DNA of 39,548 nucleotides from Bradyrhizobium sp. AT1 (lineage in GTDB: Bacteria > Pseudomonadota > Alphaproteobacteria > Rhizobiales > Xanthobacteraceae), in contig NZ_JXDL01000001.1 of the NCBI RefSeq assembly GCF_001590795.1, positions 676,241 to 715,788 on the forward strand. The letters are read 5' to 3'. The position numbers and the translations under genes are program-made. Below the pieces are notes generated by a model. That model worked only from the letters and a program-made list of their open reading frames with translations, was not told where the DNA came from and ran no database searches. Shown here piece after piece: positions 10,031-16,591 of the stretch (positions are counted from its first letter, which is position 1; every line of letters starts with the position of its first letter).

Positions 10031-10792
10031 ATGACCGCCACGGCCCACATCGTGCTGCGCGACGTCTCGGTCACGTTTCCGGTGCTGTCGTTTCGCGACC
10101 GATCGCTGCGCAGCCGGTTCGTCAGCGCCGTGACGCTGCGCCGGAAGGCGGCGATCTCGCACATCATCACGGCGCTGAACGAGATCAGCCTCGAGATCCG
10201 TGCCGGCGATCGCCTCGCCATCATCGGCGCCAATGGCGCCGGCAAGACCACGCTGCTGCGGGTTCTCGCAGGCATCTATCATCCGACCGCGGGGAGCATC
10301 GACGTGCTTGGCCGCTGCCTGTCGCTGTTCGATCTGTCGGCCGGCTTCGACGAGGAGGCGACCGGCTACGAGAACATCATGCGGCGCGGCCTCGTGATCG
10401 GCGCGCGGCGTGCCGAGATCGACGCGCGGCGGGCGGAGATCGCCGAATTCACTGAGCTCGGCGACCGGCTCGACCTGCCGCTGCGGACCTATTCCAGCGG
10501 CATGATGCTGCGCCTGATCTTCGCGGTCGCAACCGCGGTCGAGGGCGAGATCGTGCTGCTCGACGAATGGATCGGCGTCGGCGACCAGCAGTTCCGCAAC
10601 AAGGCGCGACAGCGGCTCGACGAGATCGTCGCCCGCGCCGGCATCCTGGTGCTTGCCTCGCACGACGTCGAGCTGATCAAGAGCACCTGCAACCGGGCGA
10701 TCCTGCTGGAGCAGGGGCGGATCACGGCGGCCGGCACGACCGACGAGATTCTCGCCCGGTATCTCGGCGGAGCGGGCGGGGCCAGGGCCTAG
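10031..10792 (+). CDS. ABC exporter ATP-binding protein, polysaccharide family (Wzt/KpsT-like)
   Basis: 253-residue ATPase that would energise the preceding permease. Walker A is GANGAGKT at about residues 66-73. The signature motif is the degenerate YSSGM typical of Wzt/KpsT rather than LSGGQ. Walker B is EIVLLDEW (about 173-180), followed by the H-loop in LASHD. It lacks the C-terminal carbohydrate-binding extension found in some Wzt proteins, so the substrate is more likely recognised in a KpsT-like way; that is an inference. I chose the ATG at 10031 because it follows the permease stop and gives a normal N-terminus, although the frame is open further upstream. Confidence 0.9.
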   Translation: MTATAHIVLRDVSVTFPVLSFRDRSLRSRFVSAVTLRRKAAISHIITALNEISLEIRAGDRLAIIGANGAGKTTLLRVLAGIYHPTAGSIDVLGRCLSLFDLSAGFDEEATGYENIMRRGLVIGARRAEIDARRAEIAEFTELGDRLDLPLRTYSSGMMLRLIFAVATAVEGEIVLLDEWIGVGDQQFRNKARQRLDEIVARAGILVLASHDVELIKSTCNRAILLEQGRITAAGTTDEILARYLGGAGGARA

Positions 10793-10848
10793 CGCCTCAA
10801 GTCGGTATCAAGCTGCTGAAACTCGCCGGGAAAGTGGGACGAAGGCGG

Positions 10849-10875
10849 TTGCCTAAACCCTGCTTCCCCTATATT
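10849..10875 (+). promoter_or_regulatory. Possible sigma-70-type promoter for tRNA-Cys
   Basis: TTGCCT at 10849-10854 and TATATT at 10870-10875, separated by 15 bases (short of the usual 17), end 15 bases before the tRNA. Position fits, spacing is poor. Confidence 0.3.
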
Positions 10876-10890
10876 GCTCCGCCCTTACGG

Positions 10891-10964
10891 GGCCACGTGG
10901 CGGAGTGGTTACGCAACGGTCTGCAAAACCGTGTACACCAGTTCAATTCTGGTCGTGGCCTCCA
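10891..10964 (+). tRNA. tRNA-Cys (anticodon GCA)
   Basis: Full cloverleaf. The acceptor stem GGCCACG pairs with CGTGGCC. The anticodon stem-loop is ACGGT-CTGCAAA-ACCGT with anticodon GCA, and the T arm is CCAG-TTCAATT-CTGG. The discriminator is T, the base expected for tRNA-Cys, and the CCA end is encoded at 10962-10964. Confidence 0.96.
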
Positions 10965-11116
10965 TTCCAAAGCTCTGATCTTTCAGCAAATTTCGATCTC
11001 GACGCAGGTTCCGCGGCAACTCTGCGCGCGGTCGTCCGCCATGGCCGGGGCGGCAGGCTACCGGGTTTGCCCGGGGGTGTGCTGGAAACCTCCGGTTCAC
11101 GCCCGCTGGCATAGAG

Positions 11117-11147
11117 TTCGCATCTGCGAAGTGATGTGACTGACATC
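11117..11147. promoter_or_regulatory. Two tandem inverted repeats upstream of a small gene
   Basis: TTCGCA-TC-TGCGAA (11117-11130) is a perfect 6-bp palindrome, followed at once by GATGT-N5-ACATC (11133-11147). They end 20 bases before the GTG of the small gene at 11168, a position typical of operators or promoter elements. No regulator can be named. Confidence 0.35.
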
Positions 11148-11167
11148 AACGAGCGCTGGAGCGACCC

Positions 11168-11314
11168 GTGGGCGACATCGTCCGATTTGTCCCGAAAACC
11201 GAGCTGGAGCGGGCTCGCCTCATCCGTGAGGCCCGCGCGATCTATGACAGCATCTTTCCATCGGCCGTACCCGACCGGGTGACGCAGGATGGCGAGGATC
11301 GCGTCAAGAGCTGA
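11168..11314 (+). CDS. Small conserved-type protein of unknown function, 48 aa
   Basis: A GTG-initiated frame encodes MGDIVRFVPKTELERARLIREARAIYDSIF and a short acidic tail. The composition (a basic amphipathic helix ELERARLIREARAIYDSI after a short hydrophobic start) is that of a real short protein, and I recall similar short proteins from Bradyrhizobium, though not a function. GGAG at about 11157 is a reasonable ribosome binding site. It converges with the small minus-strand gene at 11399-11596, with a terminator hairpin between them, which supports both as transcribed genes. Confidence 0.55.
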   Translation: MGDIVRFVPKTELERARLIREARAIYDSIFPSAVPDRVTQDGEDRVKS

Positions 11315-11352
11315 CCGTTGCGGCGCCGGGCGTCCGGCTTGGCCCAAACAGC

Positions 11353-11376
11353 AAAACGCCCGCGAGGCGGGCGCTT
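11353..11376. terminator. Bidirectional rho-independent-like terminator
   Basis: CGCCCGC (11357-11363), a GAG loop and GCGGGCG (11367-11373) form a perfect 7-bp GC stem. AAAA on the left gives a T-run for the minus-strand gene, and CTT follows on the plus strand. It lies between two convergent small genes and can serve both. Confidence 0.7.
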
Positions 11377-11398
11377 CGATTCACGCTGAAAACGACCC

Positions 11399-11596
11399 TC
11401 AGCAGGCCGCGTACCAGCCGTCGGGGAACGGCAGGAGGGGCCAGGCCCCCTCATTGTCGTTGGCCGCACGGGGCGTCGCGTCGAAACTCCACGAGCGGGG
11501 CACGAATTCCTCCTCCGGCGCGGCTGCAAAATCTTCAATGACCATGGCGTCCCGGACGGCATCCAGCAGCAGATTGAATTCGGCTTCGCTTCTCAT
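11399..11596 (-). CDS. Small hypothetical protein, 65 aa
   Basis: Reads MRSEAEFNLLLDAVRDAMVI, then an acidic stretch, then ATPRAANDNEGAWPLLPFPDGWY and a C-terminal Cys. The helix followed by an aromatic, proline-containing tail and the AANDNE motif look like a conserved rhizobial small protein, but I cannot assign a function. The frame is open upstream to 11626. I chose the ATG at 11596 because it opens the helical segment. A GC-rich hairpin with a T-run (11353-11376) follows its stop. The start faces the secreted-protein gene at 11856 across a shared regulatory region. Confidence 0.55.
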   Translation of the reverse strand: MRSEAEFNLLLDAVRDAMVIEDFAAAPEEEFVPRSWSFDATPRAANDNEGAWPLLPFPDGWYAAC

Positions 11597-11720
11597 CACA
11601 ACCCTCGCAGAACGCGGATGGCGCAATGTCGCAAAGCCGGTTTGTTACCCGATTGATCCGATCGCTCAGATTTTAACGATCCGGCGGTCGGGTCCCGAGT
11701 GGTTAGCGATGTCTAAAAAA

Positions 11721-11732
11721 TCCCCGCGGGGA
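11721..11732. repeat. 12-bp perfect palindrome in a divergent regulatory region
   Basis: TCCCCGCGGGGA follows an A-run (AAAAAA, 11715-11720). It sits 28 bases before the Crp-type site and could be an operator or a small terminator. No regulator can be assigned. Confidence 0.35.
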
Positions 11733-11759
11733 CTCTAGGTTCCTCCGCCGCTTAGGCAG

Positions 11760-11775
11760 TGTGAAAGAGATCACA
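11760..11775. promoter_or_regulatory. Perfect Crp/Fnr-family palindrome (TGTGA-N6-TCACA)
   Basis: TGTGA (11760-11764), AAGAGA, TCACA (11771-11775) is an exact match to the Crp consensus core. It lies in the 259-base region between the divergent small gene (start 11596, minus) and the cysteine-rich secreted protein (start 11856), 80 bases from the latter's ATG. Binding by a Crp-family regulator is an inference from the motif. Confidence 0.55.
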
Positions 11776-11855
11776 TCCCCCGCGATTTATTTCTCCTACC
11801 CCTCCACACACCGGCCAATGCAGGCCGGGCGGGCAGGGCAGACAGGAGACTGGTC

Positions 11856-12116
11856 ATGAAGGCGAGGTTCTTGCGATCCGCGGGTGTGAAGAGCCGGGCG
11901 CGCCGCGCCTCAACGCTCGGGCTGTTCCTGACATTGTTCGCCTCCGCTGCCCAAGCGCAGGGGACGGCCGACCAGCGCCGGGCCTGCACCCCCGACGTCT
12001 ACCGGCTCTGCGCCGGCGAAATCCCCAACGTCCGCGCCATCACGGCGTGCCTGCGGCGCAATCGCTCGAGCCTGAGCGATGCCTGCCGCAGCGTGTTTGA
12101 TCAGGCCGGCGGCTGA
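11856..12116 (+). CDS. Small secreted cysteine-rich protein, 86 aa
   Basis: A basic N-terminus and hydrophobic core (TLGLFLTLFASAAQAQG) form a clear Sec signal peptide, probably cleaved after AQA. The mature part of about 50 residues has four cysteines (in ACTPDVYRLCAGEI, ITACLRR and SDACRSVF), probably two disulfides, and resembles the short cysteine-rich repeat seen in small periplasmic proteins of Bradyrhizobiaceae. AGGAG lies about 8 bases before the ATG. A perfect Crp-type palindrome is 80 bases upstream. The function is unknown; periplasmic location is an inference from the signal peptide. Confidence 0.75.
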   Translation: MKARFLRSAGVKSRARRASTLGLFLTLFASAAQAQGTADQRRACTPDVYRLCAGEIPNVRAITACLRRNRSSLSDACRSVFDQAGG

Positions 12117-12534
12117 ACCGCCTGGTCTGTGGATTTGTGCGCAGCAAGTGGCATGCGCGAGCTGTCGAATCCGCCATCATCGGCCTGTGGATATGCTGCG
12201 GACAGGCTGTGAAGTGCTGTGGATAGCGCCGCAGATGCGTCCGCTGAGCGTCATGTTTCCGTCAAGCGGCCTCACTGAGTGATTCCTCGATCGAGCAGAT
12301 TGCTGCCCAAGCCGAAATCATTTGATTTCTCCGAATTCGACATGGCGTATCTCGTGCGTTTCTCGCCATCTCGCGCCCCCGAACAGCTTTTGAGCAGCCG
12401 CCTGCCCAAATCGCAGGCCCCTCCATCCAATTTTTTGTACGCCCGCGGACAAGCTTTCCCGTTGGCTCTCCCCCTAGGCTCGCTTCCGAGATCTGGAACA
12501 TGGCCTTTGCCATGACAATTCGAAGGAGCGGGAG
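12117..12534. other. 418-base intergenic region with three DnaA-box-like nonamers
   Basis: No convincing gene here. It holds TGTGGATTT (12128-12136), TGTGGATAT (12186-12194) and TGTGGATAG (12218-12226), all in the same orientation and each one base (two for none, the last two positions varying) from TGTGGATAA, the complement of the DnaA box TTATCCACA. The remainder is presumably the promoter region for the binding-protein gene at 12535, but I see no clear -35/-10 pair. Confidence 0.35.
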
Positions 12535-13452
12535 ATGGAGAGACGGCATTTGCCCCAGGCGCGGCGGGGAACGGCGCGCGCAACGCCATGGCGCAATCTT
12601 GTGCTCGGCGCCAGCATCGCCTTCGGCCTGGTTGCCGCGGCACCGTTGAGTGCACAGGCCGCGGCACCCGCCGCCTGTGCCGCGCTGCAGGAGAAATATC
12701 CGGACTGGAAGGGCAAGACGCTCGTCAACGCCATCAACCCGCACACGCCGGGCTACGAGACCATCGATCCCAAGGATCCCAGCAAATATATCGGCTTCGA
12801 CATCGATCTCGGCGAAGCCATCGGCGAATGCCTCGGCTTCAAGCTGACCTACAAGCCCGTGACGTTCGCGGCACTCCTGACCACGCTCGCGGCCGGCCAG
12901 GCGGACATCGTGATCTCCGACATCTACGCCACCAAGGAGCGCGCCAAGGCCGCCGACTTCATCACCTATTCGAAGGTGTTCGACGGCGTCCTGGTGGCCA
13001 AGGGCAATCCGAAGGGCATCAACGGCATCAACATGTCGATGTGCGGCACGGCAGCCGCCGAAAACACCGGCTATGTCGAGGTGCCGCTGATCCAGGCGCT
13101 TATTCCGGAGTGCAAGAAGGCCGGCAAGCCCGAGCCGACCATCCAGCTCTACGACAACAACGCCAACTGCATCCAGGCGATCCTCGCCGGGCGCGCCGAC
13201 ACCTACATCAACGACGTCAACACCGTCGACAGCGCCGTGAAGGCCTATCCGGACAAGCTGGAGAAGGCGATCGCGGTGACGATTCCGTATTCGGTCGGAA
13301 TCGCCGTCCCCAGGGACAAGCCGAAATTCCGTGACGCCGTGATGGCTGCGCTGATCGAAGTACAGAAGGCCGGCACGCACATGGAGCTTCTGAAGAAGCA
13401 TGGGCTCGACGTGAACAACTTCAAGGAGCCGGACATCCTGACGGCCGACTAG
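12535..13452 (+). CDS. ABC transporter periplasmic substrate-binding protein, polar amino acid family (SBP_bac_3)
   Basis: 305-residue binding protein with a long basic leader and a signal peptide ending about ASAAQ/LSAQAAA near residue 43. The mature part has the family-3 pattern: KYIGFDIDLGEAIGECLG (ligand-pocket entry), FAALLTTLAAGQADIVISDIYATKERAKAADFITYS (hinge region with the Arg that usually contacts the ligand carboxylate) and a C-terminal helix pair. Several cysteines in the mature part are unusual for the family. AAGGAG lies 10 bases before the ATG. The gene heads an operon with a fused permease-ATPase and two acetamidases, so the ligand may be an amide or amidated amino acid; this is inferred from context only. 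Confidence 0.88.
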   Translation: MERRHLPQARRGTARATPWRNLVLGASIAFGLVAAAPLSAQAAAPAACAALQEKYPDWKGKTLVNAINPHTPGYETIDPKDPSKYIGFDIDLGEAIGECLGFKLTYKPVTFAALLTTLAAGQADIVISDIYATKERAKAADFITYSKVFDGVLVAKGNPKGINGINMSMCGTAAAENTGYVEVPLIQALIPECKKAGKPEPTIQLYDNNANCIQAILAGRADTYINDVNTVDSAVKAYPDKLEKAIAVTIPYSVGIAVPRDKPKFRDAVMAALIEVQKAGTHMELLKKHGLDVNNFKEPDILTAD

Positions 13453-13472
13453 GGCGGGTGACCTCTCCCCAC

Positions 13473-13501
13473 GGGCGAACTGGCCCTTGGCCAGTTCGCC
13501 C
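13473..13501. terminator. Perfect 13-bp hairpin between binding-protein and transporter genes
   Basis: GGGCGAACTGGCC, a CTT loop and GGCCAGTTCGCCC form a perfect stem with no T-run. Such hairpins after a binding-protein gene usually act as a partial attenuator or an mRNA 3'-end stabiliser that keeps the binding protein in excess over the membrane components. Confidence 0.65.
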
Positions 13502-13544
13502 GCCTTCGGCGAAACCTGATCCCGCTCGGATTGACGGCTGACTG

Positions 13545-15167
13545 ATGTCTCTGTTCCTGCACTATCTCAGCATGCCGTATCTGCTCGAGGGCATCGAGCT
13601 CACCCTCGAGGTGACCGCCCTCGGGCTCGGCGGCGGATTGATCCTTGGATTGATCCTCGCCGGCATGCAGCTCTCGCGCTTCTGGCCGCTGGCTGCGATC
13701 GCCCGGGCCTATACCGTGATCTTCCGCGGCACGCCGCTGATCCTGCAGATGGTGTTCGCCTATGACGCGCTGCCGCATATCGGCATCAAGCTGCCGGCGG
13801 TGCTGGCGGCAGGTCTCGCGCTCGCCTGCAACGAGGCGCCGTTCATCGCGGAGATGCTGCGCGCCGGCGTGCTCGGCGTCGATCGCGGGCAGGTGACGGC
13901 GGGGCAGGCGCTCGGTATGACGCCGCGAATCCTGATGTGGCGCGTGATCGCGCCGCAGGCGATCCGCACCATGATCCCGGCCTTCGGCAACGAGGCCGTC
14001 AGCGCGCTGAAGAATTCCTCGCTCGCCTCTGTCGTCGCCGTGCAGGAGCTGACGCTGCGCTCGACGCAGCTGGCGTCCTCGACCTTCGACTTTTTCTCGA
14101 TCTTCTTTGCCTCGGGCCTGCTGTATCTCGTGCTGACTTTTGCCATCAGCATGATCCAGCTGTTCGTCGAATGGCTGCTCGATCTCGACCGGGCCAAGGG
14201 CCGACAGCGCAAGCTCGCCGATTACCTGCCGTGGCGGCGCGTCGATCTCGCCACCAAGCTCGAACTTGCCGAGGTGACCGCGGATGATCCAGCGCCCGCA
14301 CAGGCACAGCTCCCGGACACGCCGCCGCTGGCGCTGACCCGCGAGGAACGCACCCGGCGTGCGGAGACGATCGCGCGCAACAACATCGCGGTCGAGACCC
14401 GGGATCTCACCAAGAGCTACGGCCCGCAAAAGGTGCTCGACGGCCTCGATCTCACGGTGCGGGTCGGCGAGGTCGTTGCGCTGCTCGGCCCCAGCGGCTC
14501 CGGCAAGAGCACGTTGCTCCGCTGCATCAACCATCTCGAAAACTGGGACGCCGGCACCGTGCGGGTCGGCGGACGGCGGCTGGGTTTTGGCGAGAACGGC
14601 AAGCGGCTGTCCCCCCGCGACCTCGCCAATGAGCGGGCCAGTGTCGGCGTCGGCATGGTGTTCCAGCAGTTCAATCTGTTCGCGCATCTGTCGGCGAAGG
14701 AGAACATCGCCGGCCCCTTGCGCTGGGTGCACGGCATGACCCGCATCGATGCCGAACGCCGCGCAGCCGAGCTGCTCGACCGCGTCGGGCTCTCGCATCG
14801 TGCCGATGCGCTGCCGCGGCACCTTTCCGGCGGCCAGCAGCAGCGCGTCGCCATCGCCCGGGCGCTGGCACCGAACCCGAGCGTCTTGCTTCTGGACGAG
14901 CCGACCTCGGCGCTCGATCCCGAACTGGTCAACGAGGTGCTGGAGGTGATCCGCCGCCTCGCCATCGACGACGGTCTCACCATGATCATCTCGACGCACC
15001 AGGTCCGCTTCGCCGACGAGGTTGCCGACCGCGTCGCGTTCCTCAGTGGCGGCGCGATCATCGAGGAGGGGCCGGCGCATGAGGTGCTCTCCAATCCCCG
15101 CAATCCGCTGACGGCGCGTTTCCTCAGCGTGATGGAAGCCGACAAGTCTCCGGAGGCCGTGCGATGA
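13545..15167 (+). CDS. Fused amino-acid ABC transporter permease and ATP-binding protein (HisM-HisP type)
   Basis: 540-residue single polypeptide. Residues 1-215 are a HisMQ-type permease with hydrophobic spans and the EAA loop (GVDRGQVTAGQALGMTP, about 110-126). A charged, proline-rich linker (about 215-285) leads to a complete ATPase with Walker A GPSGSGKST (about 315-323), the Q-loop in FQQFNLF, signature LSGGQQQR (about 427) and Walker B LLLDEPTSALD. These are normally two genes, but permease-ATPase fusions are known in this family. One fused chain may form a homodimer that serves as the whole membrane unit, because no second permease is present. It lies 92 bases after the binding-protein gene across a hairpin. 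Confidence 0.93.
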   Translation: MSLFLHYLSMPYLLEGIELTLEVTALGLGGGLILGLILAGMQLSRFWPLAAIARAYTVIFRGTPLILQMVFAYDALPHIGIKLPAVLAAGLALACNEAPFIAEMLRAGVLGVDRGQVTAGQALGMTPRILMWRVIAPQAIRTMIPAFGNEAVSALKNSSLASVVAVQELTLRSTQLASSTFDFFSIFFASGLLYLVLTFAISMIQLFVEWLLDLDRAKGRQRKLADYLPWRRVDLATKLELAEVTADDPAPAQAQLPDTPPLALTREERTRRAETIARNNIAVETRDLTKSYGPQKVLDGLDLTVRVGEVVALLGPSGSGKSTLLRCINHLENWDAGTVRVGGRRLGFGENGKRLSPRDLANERASVGVGMVFQQFNLFAHLSAKENIAGPLRWVHGMTRIDAERRAAELLDRVGLSHRADALPRHLSGGQQQRVAIARALAPNPSVLLLDEPTSALDPELVNEVLEVIRRLAIDDGLTMIISTHQVRFADEVADRVAFLSGGAIIEEGPAHEVLSNPRNPLTARFLSVMEADKSPEAVR

Positions 15168-15215
15168 GCGCTGCCCCCGGAGGGTTCACGACCGCGTTCT
15201 CCGAAGAGGCCATTC

Positions 15216-16457
15216 ATGAAGCATTTCACGCTACCGGTTTCGCCGAAAACCGTTCACTGGGGCTATTTCTCCAAGACCGTCAGCCCGGCCCTGACGCTGC
15301 GTTCGGGAGATCGCGCCACCATCGAGACGCTGACCCATCACGCCAATGACGATTACGAGCGGATGATCCAGGGCGATCCAGGCGCCGAGAGCGTGTTCCA
15401 GTGGACGGCCGAGCACAAGGCCGTCGCGCGTCGCGGCTCCGGCCCCACCGAAGGCCCGTTCATCCGCGGCGCAGGCGAGGGGATCGGCGTGCATCTCCTC
15501 ACCGGCCCCGTCGCGATCGAAGGTGCCGAGCCCGGCGATGTCCTGGAGGTGCGCATCCTCGACGTCCGGCCGCGGCCGAGCTGCAGCGCCTGCCACGCCG
15601 GCCGCTGCTTTGGCTCCAACGTCGCCGCGAATTGGGGCTTTCACTACCACGATCTCATCGAGGAGCCGAAGCCACGCGAGGTCGTCACCATCTTCGAGCT
15701 CGACACGTCCGGCGAGCCCTATGCCAAGGCCGTCTACAACTATGTCTGGACGCCGCAGATTGACCCTGACGGCATCGTCCATCCGACCATCGACTATCCC
15801 GGCGTCCGCGTCGACCACGCCACCATCACGAAGCGCGAGAATATTCTCTCCAGCGTGAGGGTCCCCGCGCGGCTGCATTTCGGCACGATGGGGCTCGCGC
15901 CGTCGGAGGCCGATTTCGTCAGCTCGATCCCGCCGAGCTATACCGGCGGCAATATCGACGACTGGCGCATCGGCAAGGGCGCGCGGATGTTCTATCCGGT
16001 CGCAGTGCCCGGCGCCTATTTCTCGGTCGGCGATCCCCATGCCGCCCAAGGCGACAGCGAGCTCGGCGGCACCGCGATCGAGACGTCTCTGACGGGCGAT
16101 TTCGAGTTTGTCCTGCACAAGAAGGCCGATCTCGCCGGCACCAAATTGGAAGGCCTCGATCATCCGATGCTGGAGACCGATCAGGCCTGGTCGTTCTACG
16201 GATTCACTTATCCGAACTATCTGGCCGCGCTCGGCGCCGATGCGCAAACCGAGATTGCCAATCACAGCAGTCTCGACCGTGCGATGCGCGACGCGTTTCG
16301 CAAGCTCCGCCGATTCCTGATGACGGTGCATCGCCTCAGCGAGGACGAGGCCATCTCGCTGATGTCGGTCGGCGCCGATTTCGGCGTCACCCAGGTGGTC
16401 GACGCCAATTGGGGTGTCCACGGCACGATCCGAAAAAACATCTTCCGGTGCGACTAA
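15216..16457 (+). CDS. Acetamidase/formamidase (FmdA/AmdA family), free-standing copy
   Basis: 413-residue cytoplasmic amidase. The family hydrolyses formamide, acetamide and related short amides to ammonia and the acid. Family landmarks are VHWGYFS near the N-terminus, GDRATIETLTHH, GPVAIEGAEPGDVLEV, GDPHAAQGDSELGGTAIE (the most conserved block) and GVTQVVDANWGVHG at the C-terminus. The length is normal. It has a Cys-x2-Cys-x4-Cys cluster at about residues 123-131, absent from its fused paralogue. GAAGAGG lies just upstream of the ATG, 48 bases after the transporter stop, so they are probably co-transcribed. The natural amide cannot be read from sequence. Confidence 0.9.
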   Translation: MKHFTLPVSPKTVHWGYFSKTVSPALTLRSGDRATIETLTHHANDDYERMIQGDPGAESVFQWTAEHKAVARRGSGPTEGPFIRGAGEGIGVHLLTGPVAIEGAEPGDVLEVRILDVRPRPSCSACHAGRCFGSNVAANWGFHYHDLIEEPKPREVVTIFELDTSGEPYAKAVYNYVWTPQIDPDGIVHPTIDYPGVRVDHATITKRENILSSVRVPARLHFGTMGLAPSEADFVSSIPPSYTGGNIDDWRIGKGARMFYPVAVPGAYFSVGDPHAAQGDSELGGTAIETSLTGDFEFVLHKKADLAGTKLEGLDHPMLETDQAWSFYGFTYPNYLAALGADAQTEIANHSSLDRAMRDAFRKLRRFLMTVHRLSEDEAISLMSVGADFGVTQVVDANWGVHGTIRKNIFRCD

Positions 16458-16591
16458 TGCATTGAGGGATAGTCCGTTTCCGGGATGAACGCGTGAAGGA
16501 CGAACGGTATTTGCGGCCCGTCGCGGCGACGGATGATTGCGTGCGTCTGGCACAGAGGTTGCTTCGATCCGCTGCAATCTGGGTCGATCCG

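Noticed and set aside
12279..12515. 78-codon frame in the region before the binding protein
   Set aside because: Pro/Ser/Arg-rich composition, no ribosome binding site, and it lies in the probable promoter region.
15164..15349. 61-codon frame overlapping the transporter stop
   Set aside because: Most of it overlaps the acetamidase in another frame, and it has no domain or conserved composition.
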